This document shows positions 19,860 to 27,409 of a DNA stretch of 27,409 nucleotides, piece after piece. The position numbers and the translations under genes were made by a program. This DNA is from an uncultured Eggerthellaceae bacterium (GTDB lineage: Bacteria; Actinomycetota; Coriobacteriia; Coriobacteriales; Eggerthellaceae): contig CAUDUM010000011.1 in NCBI GenBank assembly GCA_958452575.1, forward strand, positions 1-27,409. Reading direction: 5' to 3'. The stretch's first letter is position 1. The number at the start of each line of letters is the position of its first letter. The notes beneath the pieces are model-generated. The model was not told where the DNA came from, searched no databases, and saw nothing but the letters and a program-made list of their open reading frames with translations.

Positions 19860-20846
19860 TTAATGAACCTGCGCGTTCAGCCCGCGCTGCTCGAAGAACT
19901 CCGCGAATTCCTTCACGCGCTCCTCGGGCATGGGCGGCGCCTCGAAGATGGGCTGGTCCCATTGCAGCCGCTCGTACTTCGAAACACCCAGCGTATGATA
20001 GGGTAAAAGCTGGATGAGCGAAACCGCATCGCCGAGCTCCTTGCACAGCGCGGCGGTTTTCTCCATGTTCTCCTCATTGTCGTTGAAACGCGGGATCACG
20101 GGGATGCGCACCTGCAGGTTGCCCCCGTTCGCGGCGATGAAGCGCGCGTTGGCGTGGATGGGCTCGTTGGGGACGCCGATCACCTGCTTGTGCAGGTCGG
20201 AATCCATATGCTTGAGGTCGTAGAGGAACAAATCGACGTAGGGCAGCACCGCCGCGATGGAGGATTCGGGCACGAAACCCGTGGTGTCGAGCGCGGTGTG
20301 CAGCCCGGCTTCCTTGCAGCGCTTGAGGAACTCGACGGCAAACTCCAGCTGGCAGAGCGGCTCGCCGCCGGAAAGCGTCACGCCGCCGCCCGACTTCTCG
20401 TAGAAGCGGCGATCGCGCAGGACGCGCTTGAGCATATCCTCGGCCGTCCACTCCTCTCCGCAGACATAGAGCGCCTTGGCGTAGCACACCTCGGTGCACT
20501 TGGCGCAATCGTCGCACAGCGAGCGGATGATATGGGGGACGGTCTTTTTGCCCGGAGGGGCGGCCTCGCCCGACTCGTCGATGAACTCGGGCGTGTCGTC
20601 GACCTCCTCGCCGCGCACGAGCGCGCCCGGCACGGGGCAGGCGTTCAGGCACGATCCCTCGCAGCGCTCGATGCCCAAGCACGACGTCTGCTTGAAGCAG
20701 ACCTGCGGTTTGAACGACTGGGACTCGGGGCTGTGGCACCAGGGGCAGCGCAGCGGGCACCCCTTCAAAAACACGGTGGTGCGGATTCCGGGGCCGTCGT
20801 GGACGGAATATCCCTGGATGTCGTAGACCAATGCAGTGGCTGACAT
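19860..20846 (-). CDS. Glycyl-radical enzyme activating enzyme (radical SAM)
   Basis: Uses S-adenosylmethionine and a reduced [4Fe-4S] cluster to abstract hydrogen from a glycine of its partner enzyme, 328 aa. The radical-SAM cluster cysteines are C30, C34 and C37 (CPLRCPWC, CxxxCxxC). A ferredoxin-like insert carries nine further Cys (50, 56, 62, 66, 70, 111, 114, 117, 121), enough for two auxiliary [4Fe-4S] clusters, as in the glycerol-dehydratase-type activases and unlike the short PFL activase. The SAM-binding GGVTLSGGEPL and a C-terminal beta/alpha region follow. ATG 20846 has GGGAGG upstream; the frame extends 5' without family sequence. It is divergent from the enzyme gene at 21158, its likely substrate protein, and may also serve the second one. 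Confidence 0.93.
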   Translation of the reverse strand: MSATALVYDIQGYSVHDGPGIRTTVFLKGCPLRCPWCHSPESQSFKPQVCFKQTSCLGIERCEGSCLNACPVPGALVRGEEVDDTPEFIDESGEAAPPGKKTVPHIIRSLCDDCAKCTEVCYAKALYVCGEEWTAEDMLKRVLRDRRFYEKSGGGVTLSGGEPLCQLEFAVEFLKRCKEAGLHTALDTTGFVPESSIAAVLPYVDLFLYDLKHMDSDLHKQVIGVPNEPIHANARFIAANGGNLQVRIPVIPRFNDNEENMEKTAALCKELGDAVSLIQLLPYHTLGVSKYERLQWDQPIFEAPPMPEERVKEFAEFFEQRGLNAQVH

Positions 20847-21157
20847 ATCGCCTCCCTCTTCTGCAGGATTCTCCTGCTTGAGCATCCCACGAAGCCCGAT
20901 TGCGCGCACGGTCTGTTTTGCACAATCCCCCTTGGGGAGGTTGTGCACATCATCCCACCTGCTCGTATCGCCCGTCGAGGCGCCGTCGTTTCCTTCGGCA
21001 GTTTGCCCACAAGGCCGTCCAACGCTGTGCAGTTTGGGCATAGCCGCCACGGGCCCAGGCGCCCACTATGCAAACCAGGAGTCAAGGACCTTCACCGGTC
21101 CGAAGGTCCGCATCGATCCCGCGAACAAAGAGGGCGGGATGGAAAGGAGGGGCTCGC
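20847..21157. promoter_or_regulatory. 311-bp divergent control region of the radical-enzyme locus
   Basis: Holds no gene. At 20920-20946 is a 27-bp near-palindrome with perfect GCACAA / TTGTGC outer arms and CCCC / GGGG inner arms. Further along are two AGTTTG half-sites at 21000-21008 (AGTTTGCCC) and 21031-21039 (AGTTTGGGC), 31 bp apart and containing TGCCCA / TGGGCA as an inverted pair. These are plausible operator sites for the divergent regulator. No standard -10/-35 pair is clear. Confidence 0.45.
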
Positions 21158-23605
21158 ATGTACGAGTTCAGGCCCGTGACCGATCGCATCAAGGCGATGC
21201 ACGACCGCATCCGCGATCGCATCATCGTCATCGACGACGAGCGCGCCCGCATCGTCACCGAGTCGTATGCGCGAAGCGAGAACATGCCGTGGATGCTGCG
21301 CATCCCGCTGGCCACCTATGATGTGTGCGCCAACAAGACCGTGCTGGTGGAGGACGACGACATCTTCGTCGGCAACCAGGCCAACGGCTTTTGCGCGTCC
21401 AATGTGTGGCCGGAGTGGGACGGTCCCGGCTGGATCTTGAACGAGATCGACAACACCGATCTGTGGACGATGGGCGACGACGGCCTGCTGCATCGCAAGG
21501 CCGAGAACGTCAAGCTGGCGGTGCGTCCGGAGGCCGTCGAGGCGTTTCGCGAGATGGCCCCGTTCTGGAAGACCCATCGCTTTGGCGAGGTGGCCAAGGC
21601 CTGGCAGCCTGAGGGCTATCAGGTGTTCGCCGAGTCCGGCGCCGGCAGCTACAACACGTTCCAGGACATCGCCGGTCTGCCCGCCGGCCACCTGATCCCC
21701 GGCACCAAGAAGATCGTCGACACCGGCTACGGCGCCATCCGCAAGCAGGCGCAGGATTGGCTCGACGCGCATGAGGGCGACCTGATGGGCGACAACGTGA
21801 ACAAGTGCCTGTTCTACAACTCGATCGTCATCGTCTGCGACGCCGCCATCACGATGATCCGCCGCTACGCCCAGGCATGCCGCGACAAGGCGGCCGCGAC
21901 GGCGGACGAGGCGCGCCGCGCCGAGCTGCTCAAGATGGCCGAGGGCCTGGACCACATCTCCGAGGGTCCCGCCACCACGTTCTGGGAGGCCTGCCAGGCG
22001 ACGCTCATGTACCACCTGCTCATCTACGCCGAGGCCAAGGAGCCCGCGCTGGCGTTCGGCCGCTTCGACCAGTACACCTGGCCCTATCTCAAGGCCGACC
22101 TGGAGTCCGGGCGCCTGACCGAGGACGAGGCGCAGGAGCTGGTGGACGCGTTCTTCCTCAAGTCCACCTGCTTCTACAACGCCTGCCCGCCCATGGTCTC
22201 CGACATCGCCGGTGCCAACAACACCTATCAGCACACCACCATCGGCGGCGTCATCCCGGAGACGGGCGAGGATGCCACCAACCCCGTCACCTACATGGTG
22301 CTTGAGACCATCGGACGCCTGTCGCTGCACGACCCCACCATCTCGCTGCGCTTCAACAAGAACACGCCCGACAAGCTGTGGGAGTGCGCCATCTGCACGT
22401 CGCGCCTGGTGGGCGGTCTGCCGCTGTACCAAAACGACGAGGTCATCATCCCGGCGCTCCAAAGCGAGCTGGGATTCGAGCTGCGCGATGCGCGCGACTA
22501 CGGCTTCATCGGCTGCCAGGAGATCGTGGGCTGCGGCACCGATTTCCCGGCGCCCAACGGCATCACCCCGCCGCATGCGGCCATCCTGTTCGGCGTGATC
22601 ATGGACATGGCGCTGAACAACGGCTTCAACCCCAAAAACGGCAAGGGCTGCCCCATCCAGACCGGCTACCTGTACGACATGGAGTCGCTCGACGAGGTCA
22701 AAGACGCCATCAAGAAGGTGGCGAACTGGGTCATCAAGTGGCAGGTGACCATGCACAACTACACCGAGTACCTGATGATGCGCCGCACGAGCCTGGCCGC
22801 GCTGTCGATGGGCATCGAGGGCTGCATGGAGTCCGGCAAGGACTGCACGCAGGGCGGCGCCAAGTACAACAGCTACGGCGGCGTGGCCACCGGCCTTGCC
22901 ACCATCGCCGACTCGCTGACCACCATCAAGTACATGTGCTTCGACAAGAAGCTGTGCACCACGCGCGAGCTCTACGACGCCTACATGGCCAACTGGGAGG
23001 GCTACGAGGATCTGCGCCAGCAGGTGCTGAACAACGTGCCCCACTTCGGCAACGACGACCCCTATGCCGACGCGGAGATGACCTGGATCGTCGATCTGTA
23101 CCGCGATCTGTGCGGCGAGTGCCACAGCGTCCGCTCCAAGGTGTACAAGGCGGGCCTCTACGGCGCCTCCGACCACATCGCGCAGGGTAAGCTCACCTTC
23201 GCGACGCCCGACGGCCGCTTGGATGCGCAGCCTATCGCCGATGCCACATCGCCGGCCCAGGGCCGCGACGAGAACGGTCCCACGGCGGTGTTCAACTCCG
23301 AGTGCTGCTTTGACCACAGCCGCTTCATGGACGGTCTGGCGCTCAACATCCGCATCCATCCCTCGGCCGTCTCGGACGACGAGGGCGTCAAAAAGCTCGC
23401 GGACATGACCAAGACCTACTTCGAGAACGGCGGCATGGAGGTTCAGTACAACATCGTGTCCGCCGAGACGATGCGCGCGGCCCAGAAGGACCCGCAGGCC
23501 TATCGCGACCTGGTGGTGCGCATCGCGGGCTTCTCGGCCTACTTCGTCGAGATGACGCCGGATCTGCAAAACGACATCATCAGCCGCACCGAGAACTCCT
23601 TCTAA
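21158..23605 (+). CDS. Glycyl radical enzyme, PFL-2/dehydratase-like, substrate unknown
   Basis: Oxygen-sensitive radical enzyme of 815 aa that, once activated, generates a thiyl radical on an active-site Cys to cleave C-C, C-O, C-N or C-S bonds. The glycyl loop is RIAGFSAYF near the C-terminus with Gly791 as radical site, followed by the usual end. The active-site loop is FIGCQEIVGCG with Cys453 and Glu455; Cys-x-Glu is the pattern of lyases and dehydratases (pyruvate formate-lyase has Cys-Cys), but the Gln between them is unlike the common GCVE. The family core GRFDQYTWPYLKADL is also present. ATG 21158 has GGAAAGGAGG 7 nt upstream. It heads an operon with an aldehyde dehydrogenase, a transporter and a second radical enzyme. 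Diol dehydratase or arylacetate-decarboxylase-like activity are alternatives I cannot separate. Confidence 0.9.
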   Translation: MYEFRPVTDRIKAMHDRIRDRIIVIDDERARIVTESYARSENMPWMLRIPLATYDVCANKTVLVEDDDIFVGNQANGFCASNVWPEWDGPGWILNEIDNTDLWTMGDDGLLHRKAENVKLAVRPEAVEAFREMAPFWKTHRFGEVAKAWQPEGYQVFAESGAGSYNTFQDIAGLPAGHLIPGTKKIVDTGYGAIRKQAQDWLDAHEGDLMGDNVNKCLFYNSIVIVCDAAITMIRRYAQACRDKAAATADEARRAELLKMAEGLDHISEGPATTFWEACQATLMYHLLIYAEAKEPALAFGRFDQYTWPYLKADLESGRLTEDEAQELVDAFFLKSTCFYNACPPMVSDIAGANNTYQHTTIGGVIPETGEDATNPVTYMVLETIGRLSLHDPTISLRFNKNTPDKLWECAICTSRLVGGLPLYQNDEVIIPALQSELGFELRDARDYGFIGCQEIVGCGTDFPAPNGITPPHAAILFGVIMDMALNNGFNPKNGKGCPIQTGYLYDMESLDEVKDAIKKVANWVIKWQVTMHNYTEYLMMRRTSLAALSMGIEGCMESGKDCTQGGAKYNSYGGVATGLATIADSLTTIKYMCFDKKLCTTRELYDAYMANWEGYEDLRQQVLNNVPHFGNDDPYADAEMTWIVDLYRDLCGECHSVRSKVYKAGLYGASDHIAQGKLTFATPDGRLDAQPIADATSPAQGRDENGPTAVFNSECCFDHSRFMDGLALNIRIHPSAVSDDEGVKKLADMTKTYFENGGMEVQYNIVSAETMRAAQKDPQAYRDLVVRIAGFSAYFVEMTPDLQNDIISRTENSF

Positions 23606-23615
23606 GAGGCATCGT

Positions 23616-23641
23616 CCGCCCCTCCGTGCGCGGAGGGGCGG
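23616..23641 (+). other. Intercistronic hairpin after the radical enzyme gene
   Basis: Perfect 11-bp stem CCGCCCCTCCG / CGGAGGGGCGG with a TGCG loop, 10 nt after the stop. No T-run follows and the next gene begins 34 nt later, so it is likely an mRNA stability or attenuation element. Confidence 0.7.
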
Positions 23642-23675
23642 TGTGCAAGGAACCCAACAAGGGAAAGGAACCCAT

Positions 23676-25112
23676 ATGGACAAGCTTCTTCTCATCGACG
23701 GCGAGTTCGTGCCCGCATCCGACGGCGGCACGCGCGTGTCCACCAACCCCGCCACGGGCGAGGAGCTGGGCAGCTATCCGCTGGCCACCAAGGAGGACGT
23801 CGAACGCGCCCTCGATGCGGCGCAGAAGGGCAAGAAGGTCTGGGGCGCCATGTCGCTGGCGGAGCGCAAGGCAATCGTCTTGAAGGCCGCCGACCTGTTC
23901 GAGGAGCACGCCGAGGAGATCGCCCAGATGATCACCGCCGAGATGGGCAAGCCCATCATGCAGGCGCGCGGCGAGGCCACCGAGGTGTACAGCCTGCTGC
24001 GCCTGGCCTGCTCCGCTGCCGAGGTGCATCTGGGACAGACGTTCCCCGATCCCGCCGCCGCCGACGGCGCCGTGGGGACGCTGGCCTTCACCAAGACCGA
24101 GCCTTTGGGCGTGGTGGTGTGCATCGGCCCGTTCAACTTCCCTGTGGCCACGCTCACGTTCAAGACGGCTCCCGCGCTGATCATGGGCAACGCCATCATC
24201 ATCAAGGCCCCCTCCGACTGCCCGCTGCTCATCATGCGCTACGCGGAGATCATGCAGGAGGCCGGGTTCCCCGCCGGCGTCGTGCAGGCGCTGGCCGGCC
24301 CGGGCGCCAAGATGGGCGAGTGGCTGGTCGCCACGCCCAAGATCGACGCCGTCACGCTGACCGGCTCCACCGGCGTGGGCTCCCAGATCTACCAGTACTC
24401 CGCTCCGTACTTCCATCGCATCCTGCTGGAGCTGGGCGGCAACGATCCGCTGGTCATCACCGCCGACGCGGATGTCGACGAGGCCGTGGCGCAGTCGATG
24501 TGCCGCATGGCCAACGCCGGCCAGATCTGCTGCATCACCAAGCGCTTCATCGTGGACAACGCCATCAAGGACGTCTACCTGGAGAAGCTGGCCGCCGCCG
24601 TGTCGGGCATCAAGGTGGGCGATCCCGCGGATGCCGCCAACGACATGGGCTGCATGGTCAGCGAGCGCGCTGCCAAGGAAGTCGAGGAGCAGGTGGCCCA
24701 CACCATCGAGCAGGGCGCCAAGCTCGTCTGCGGCGGCAACCGCAACGGCGCCTACTACGATCCCACGGTCCTGGACGTGCCGGCTGATGCCGACGCCGCC
24801 TCCGACCTGGAGATCTTCGGCCCGGTGTGGAGCGTCATCGGCGTCGACGGCGACGAGGAGGCCATCCGCGTGGCCAACCAGAGCATCTTCGGCCTCAACG
24901 GCGGCGTGGTCGCCGGCACGCTGGAGCACGGCATCGCCATCGCCAGCCGCATCGAGAGCGGCACCGTGGTCGCCAACGGCGAGGGCAGCTTCCGCAGCCC
25001 CATCCACTGCTTCGGCGGCTACAAGAGCTCCGGCATCGGCCGCGAGGGCATCCCGGACCTCATCGAGGAGTATTCGCAGCGCAAGACCATCGTCGTGCGC
25101 GGCCTGAAATAG
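23676..25112 (+). CDS. NAD(P)-dependent aldehyde dehydrogenase
   Basis: Oxidises an aldehyde to its acid, cytosolic, 478 aa. Catalytic Cys285 lies in NAGQICCITKRF, and the general-base Glu252 in LLELGGNDP. The cofactor-fold motifs are CIGPFNFPVAT and TLTGSTGVGSQIYQ, with EIFGPVWSV towards the C-terminus. The conserved base Glu indicates a hydrolytic (acid-forming) member, close to succinate-semialdehyde/glyceraldehyde-3-phosphate dehydrogenases, as opposed to a CoA-acylating enzyme. ATG 23676 follows AAAGGAA at 5 nt. Its place directly after a radical enzyme suggests it handles the aldehyde product of that enzyme. No microcompartment genes accompany it. Confidence 0.92.
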   Translation: MDKLLLIDGEFVPASDGGTRVSTNPATGEELGSYPLATKEDVERALDAAQKGKKVWGAMSLAERKAIVLKAADLFEEHAEEIAQMITAEMGKPIMQARGEATEVYSLLRLACSAAEVHLGQTFPDPAAADGAVGTLAFTKTEPLGVVVCIGPFNFPVATLTFKTAPALIMGNAIIIKAPSDCPLLIMRYAEIMQEAGFPAGVVQALAGPGAKMGEWLVATPKIDAVTLTGSTGVGSQIYQYSAPYFHRILLELGGNDPLVITADADVDEAVAQSMCRMANAGQICCITKRFIVDNAIKDVYLEKLAAAVSGIKVGDPADAANDMGCMVSERAAKEVEEQVAHTIEQGAKLVCGGNRNGAYYDPTVLDVPADADAASDLEIFGPVWSVIGVDGDEEAIRVANQSIFGLNGGVVAGTLEHGIAIASRIESGTVVANGEGSFRSPIHCFGGYKSSGIGREGIPDLIEEYSQRKTIVVRGLK

Positions 25113-25120
25113 GGCTTTGC

Positions 25121-25153
25121 GCCGTCGCCCCGCGCGAGGGGCGGGGCGACGGC
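25121..25153 (+). other. Perfect 13-bp intercistronic hairpin after the aldehyde dehydrogenase
   Basis: Arms GCCGTCGCCCCGC / GCGGGGCGACGGC with a 7-nt loop, starting 8 nt after the stop. It lacks a T-run. A second small hairpin follows at 25169-25183 (GTCCCC-GAC-GGGGAC). Confidence 0.7.
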
Positions 25154-25183
25154 GGCCACATAAAGGAAGTCCCCGACGGGGAC

Positions 25184-25205
25184 GATAGAAAGAAGGGATT
25201 CTATC
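25184..25205 (+). promoter_or_regulatory. Hairpin carrying the ribosome-binding site of the transporter gene
   Basis: GATAGAA / TTCTATC, 7-bp arms, with the loop AGAAGGGA containing the only purine-rich ribosome-binding candidate, 3 nt before the ATG at 25209. The loop could present the site, or the stem could slow initiation. A plausible post-transcriptional control point; not tested. Confidence 0.45.
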
Positions 25206-25208
25206 ATC

Positions 25209-26501
25209 ATGGAACAGAAGAAGAAGGGCATCCACTACGCGTGGATCATCATGATCGGCTGCTTCCTGCTGCAAGCCGGTCAGCTGGGCATCATCATGAA
25301 CACGGCGGGCGTGTTCCTGCAGCCCGTCGCCGACTCCATCGGCTGCGGCCGTGGCGACCTGTCGCTGTACATGACCATCATGGGCTGGTGCACCGCGTTC
25401 ACCATGCCGATCGCCGGCCGCTGGATCTCCACCAAGAACTTCAACGTGCTGATGGTCGTCGTCTCCGTGCTCGCGGGCGGCAGCTTCATCGCGATGAGCT
25501 TCTTCACCCAGGTGTGGATGTGGTGGATCGCCGCCGTCGTGCTGGGCTTCTCCACCGCGTTCACGTTCTTCGCGGCTATTCCGATCGTCATCCAGAACTG
25601 GTTCGCCAAAAAGACCGGCTTCGCGATGGGCATCGCCACCTGCTCCTCCGGCCTGGGCGCTGCGGTGTTCTCGCCGATCCTGACCAACCTGTGCGTGTCC
25701 ATGGGCTGGGAGTCCACCTACGTGGTCGCCGGCGTCGCCTCGCTCATCCTGTCCGTGCCGGTGTGCGCTTTCGTGCTCAAGCTGAAGCCCGCCGACAAGG
25801 GCATGCTGCCCTACGGTGCCGAGGAGGGCGCTGACGTCGACCAGGTCGCCAAGGCCGCCGACACCACCGGCATCTCCGCCAGCCGCGCTTGGAAGACCGG
25901 CCTGGTGGTCGTGATCTTCTTCATCGGCGCCTCCATCTCGCTGACCTGCTCGTTCGGCCAGCACCTCGCAGGCTTCGGCACCTCCGTCGGCCTGGACGCC
26001 ACCCTTACCGGCCTGCTGCTGTCGATGTACCAGCTGGGCAACCTGGTCGCCAAGATCGGCATGGGCACCCTCAACGACGCCATCGGCATCAAGAAGACCT
26101 TCCTCGTGAGCACCGCCATCCCGCTGATCGGCGTCATCCTGATGATCGTCAGCGGCGGCAACACGATGATGCTGCTGGCCGGCTCGCTGCTGTACGGCTT
26201 CGTCAACGGCAACCAGACGGTTCTGGCTCCCATCATCTGCCGCAAGATGTTCGGCGCCAAGGACTACGCCAAGATGTGGTCGTACTCCACGATGGGCAAC
26301 TCCATCCTGGGCGCTCTGGGCGTCTCCATCAACGGCATGCTCTACGACGTGTCCGGCACCTACCTCACTCCGCTGACCATCGTCATCGTCGGCTCGCTGG
26401 TCATCAGCGTCGTCCTGGTCCTGTTCGGCCTGTACCGCTCCAGCAAGGTGGGCTTCGACAAGGAAGAGACCGTCGAGTCTGCCCAGGTGGCAACCGCGTA
26501 A
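25209..26501 (+). CDS. MFS transporter, oxalate/formate antiporter-like
   Basis: 430-aa membrane transporter with about 12 hydrophobic segments split by a central hydrophilic loop (about residues 200-225, with EEGADVDQVAKAADTTG). The start HYAWIIMIGCFLLQ and segments such as NTAGVFLQPVADSIG and PIVIQNWFAKKTGFAMGIAT are typical of the OFA/monocarboxylate branch, which moves small carboxylates. The C-terminal half contains MYQLGNLVAKIGMGTLNDAIG. It lies between the aldehyde dehydrogenase and the second radical enzyme, so it probably imports the pathway substrate or exports the resulting acid. The specific solute cannot be predicted from the sequence. Confidence 0.88.
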   Translation: MEQKKKGIHYAWIIMIGCFLLQAGQLGIIMNTAGVFLQPVADSIGCGRGDLSLYMTIMGWCTAFTMPIAGRWISTKNFNVLMVVVSVLAGGSFIAMSFFTQVWMWWIAAVVLGFSTAFTFFAAIPIVIQNWFAKKTGFAMGIATCSSGLGAAVFSPILTNLCVSMGWESTYVVAGVASLILSVPVCAFVLKLKPADKGMLPYGAEEGADVDQVAKAADTTGISASRAWKTGLVVVIFFIGASISLTCSFGQHLAGFGTSVGLDATLTGLLLSMYQLGNLVAKIGMGTLNDAIGIKKTFLVSTAIPLIGVILMIVSGGNTMMLLAGSLLYGFVNGNQTVLAPIICRKMFGAKDYAKMWSYSTMGNSILGALGVSINGMLYDVSGTYLTPLTIVIVGSLVISVVLVLFGLYRSSKVGFDKEETVESAQVATA

Positions 26502-26532
26502 TCAAACCCTCCCTGCAGATTCGTCTGCTGGC

Positions 26533-26555
26533 CCCGCGTCCGCATAGGACGCGGG
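26533..26555 (+). other. Intercistronic hairpin after the transporter gene
   Basis: 9-bp arms CCCGCGTCC / GGACGCGGG with a 5-nt loop. A second hairpin, GCGGCCT / AGGCCGC with a 7-nt loop, follows at 26576-26596. The 145-bp gap then ends in the GAAGGAGA ribosome-binding site of the second radical enzyme. No T-run is seen, so readthrough into the next gene is likely. Confidence 0.6.
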
Positions 26556-26646
26556 CGCGGGGACGGGCGAAGGGTGCGGCCTCCCTCCCAGGCCGCGCCC
26601 GGCTCCGTCCCGTTTGCATTCTTCGAGGCAACCGAAGGAGAGACGT

Positions 26647-27409
26647 ATGTACAAGTTCAGTCCGCTGTCCGATCGCGTTCAGCGCGTGAGGGCGCTCTAC
26701 CGCGACACGGTCCCTTATCTGGACACGACGCGCTACCGCATCATCACTGAGTTCTATCAGCAGAACCGCAACATCACGGGCAACCTCAAGCGCGCGCTCA
26801 ACTTCCGCAACATGTGCGAGAAGATGCCCATCTTCGTGCGCGACGACGAGCTGATCGTGGGCAGCTACGTGAAAACCTACAAGGCGTCGGCGCTCTATCC
26901 CGAGTACGCGCTGGGATGGCTGGTCCCCGAGCTCATGGACGGATCCCTGGCAACGCGCGAGGCCGATCCGTACAAGTTCACCGAGGAGGACAAGGCCTAC
27001 ATCCTGGAGACCGTGCCGTTTTGGGATGAGGAGTGCCTCTGCTCCAAGGTGGATCCCTATGTTCCCGAGGCCTACAAGGGCATCGCCGACAACAGCGTGA
27101 TCAACTTCACGGCGACCGGCATCTGCCCCCAGCCGATCGGCCACTACGCTCCCAACTACATGAAGCCTCTGCGCGTGGGCTTCAAGAAGGTCAAGGAGGA
27201 CGCCGACCGCCACATCGCCGAGATGGACGCCGACGGCATCCCCGGCGACAAGGTGGATTCCTACAACTTCTACCGCGGCGTGTCCATCGTCTGCGAGGGC
27301 ATCATCACCTACGCCAAGCGCTACTCCGCCGAGCTGGCGCGCCTGGCAGGGGAGTGCGACGACCCCGCGCGCAAGGCCGAGCTCGAGCGCATGGCCGACA
27401 CCATGGGCT
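26647..27409 (+). CDS. Second glycyl radical enzyme, 3' end beyond the window
   Basis: Start ATG 26647 with GAAGGAGA 7 nt upstream; the frame is open to the window edge, giving 254 residues of an expected ~800. It begins MYKFSPLSDRVQRVRALY, parallel to MYEFRPVTDRIKAMHDRI of the first enzyme, and shows the N-terminal family pattern (RALNFRNMCEKMPIFVRDDELIVG, CPQPIGHYAPNYMKPL, GVSIVCEGIITYAKRYS). The sequence differs widely from the first copy after about residue 75, so it is a divergent paralogue and not a recent duplication. The active-site Cys and glycyl loop lie outside the window, so activity is unproven. Whether it uses the same activase or forms a complex with the first enzyme is unknown. 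Confidence 0.85.
   Translation, partial: MYKFSPLSDRVQRVRALYRDTVPYLDTTRYRIITEFYQQNRNITGNLKRALNFRNMCEKMPIFVRDDELIVGSYVKTYKASALYPEYALGWLVPELMDGSLATREADPYKFTEEDKAYILETVPFWDEECLCSKVDPYVPEAYKGIADNSVINFTATGICPQPIGHYAPNYMKPLRVGFKKVKEDADRHIAEMDADGIPGDKVDSYNFYRGVSIVCEGIITYAKRYSAELARLAGECDDPARKAELERMADTMG

Noticed and set aside
21092..23755. 887-aa open frame antisense to the radical enzyme
   Set aside because: Its codons mirror the third-position GC bias of the sense gene, the translation is Val/Gly/Leu/His-rich without family motifs, and the sense strand is clearly a glycyl radical enzyme.
23580..25964. 794-aa open frame antisense to the aldehyde dehydrogenase and transporter
   Set aside because: Low-complexity His/Asp/Gly-rich translation running across two well-supported genes and a hairpin; a high-GC artefact.

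Overview
The window is GC-rich, densely coded DNA from what looks like an anaerobic high-GC actinobacterium, most likely the class Coriobacteriia (the Eggerthella/Gordonibacter/Slackia group or relatives). The evidence is an actinobacterial heat-shock operon (dnaK-grpE-dnaJ-hspR, with clpB downstream), strong G/C preference at third codon positions, and an oxygen-sensitive glycyl radical enzyme locus. The genus assignment is inference; no rRNA marker is present and I saw no tRNA gene.

Region 1 (1-6730) is the chaperone operon. It holds the 3' part of dnaK, then grpE, a zinc-finger-less dnaJ/cbpA, the MerR-type repressor hspR (overlapping dnaJ by 7 bp) and clpB, and closes with a terminator. 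Region 2 (6731-11360) holds a small single-helix membrane ORF that may be leaderless, the K+ uptake subunit trkH, a translationally coupled exported protein, the ribosome-maturation GTPase rsgA, and a QueT-type ECF substrate-binding protein with a roughly 140-nt leader. Region 3 (11361-16100) holds a GT-A-like glycosyltransferase, a TauE/SafE permease interrupted by an in-frame palindromic element, a LytS-type sensor kinase without an adjacent regulator, and ferritin, ending in a clear bidirectional terminator.

Region 4 (16128-27409) is the accessory part and the most interesting. After a minus-strand membrane protein with a YAAPQQ-repeat tail come an iron-type alcohol dehydrogenase (+), a PucR/CdaR-type regulator with a Cys-rich N-terminus (-), and a glycyl-radical activase with two auxiliary cluster motifs (-). 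Divergent from these run a glycyl radical enzyme (+), an NAD(P)-dependent aldehyde dehydrogenase (+), an MFS/OFA-like transporter (+) and the 5' end of a second, divergent glycyl radical enzyme (+, cut by the window end).

The gene content suggests a regulated anaerobic pathway. The transporter would import an organic substrate, one or both radical enzymes would cleave or dehydrate it, and the aldehyde and alcohol dehydrogenases would oxidise or reduce an aldehyde product. The substrate cannot be read from the sequence. The GCQE active-site variant and the unusual tandem of two radical enzymes beside a single activase make it a candidate for an undescribed system. Perfect GC-rich hairpins without U-tracts lie in every gap of this locus except the divergent one.
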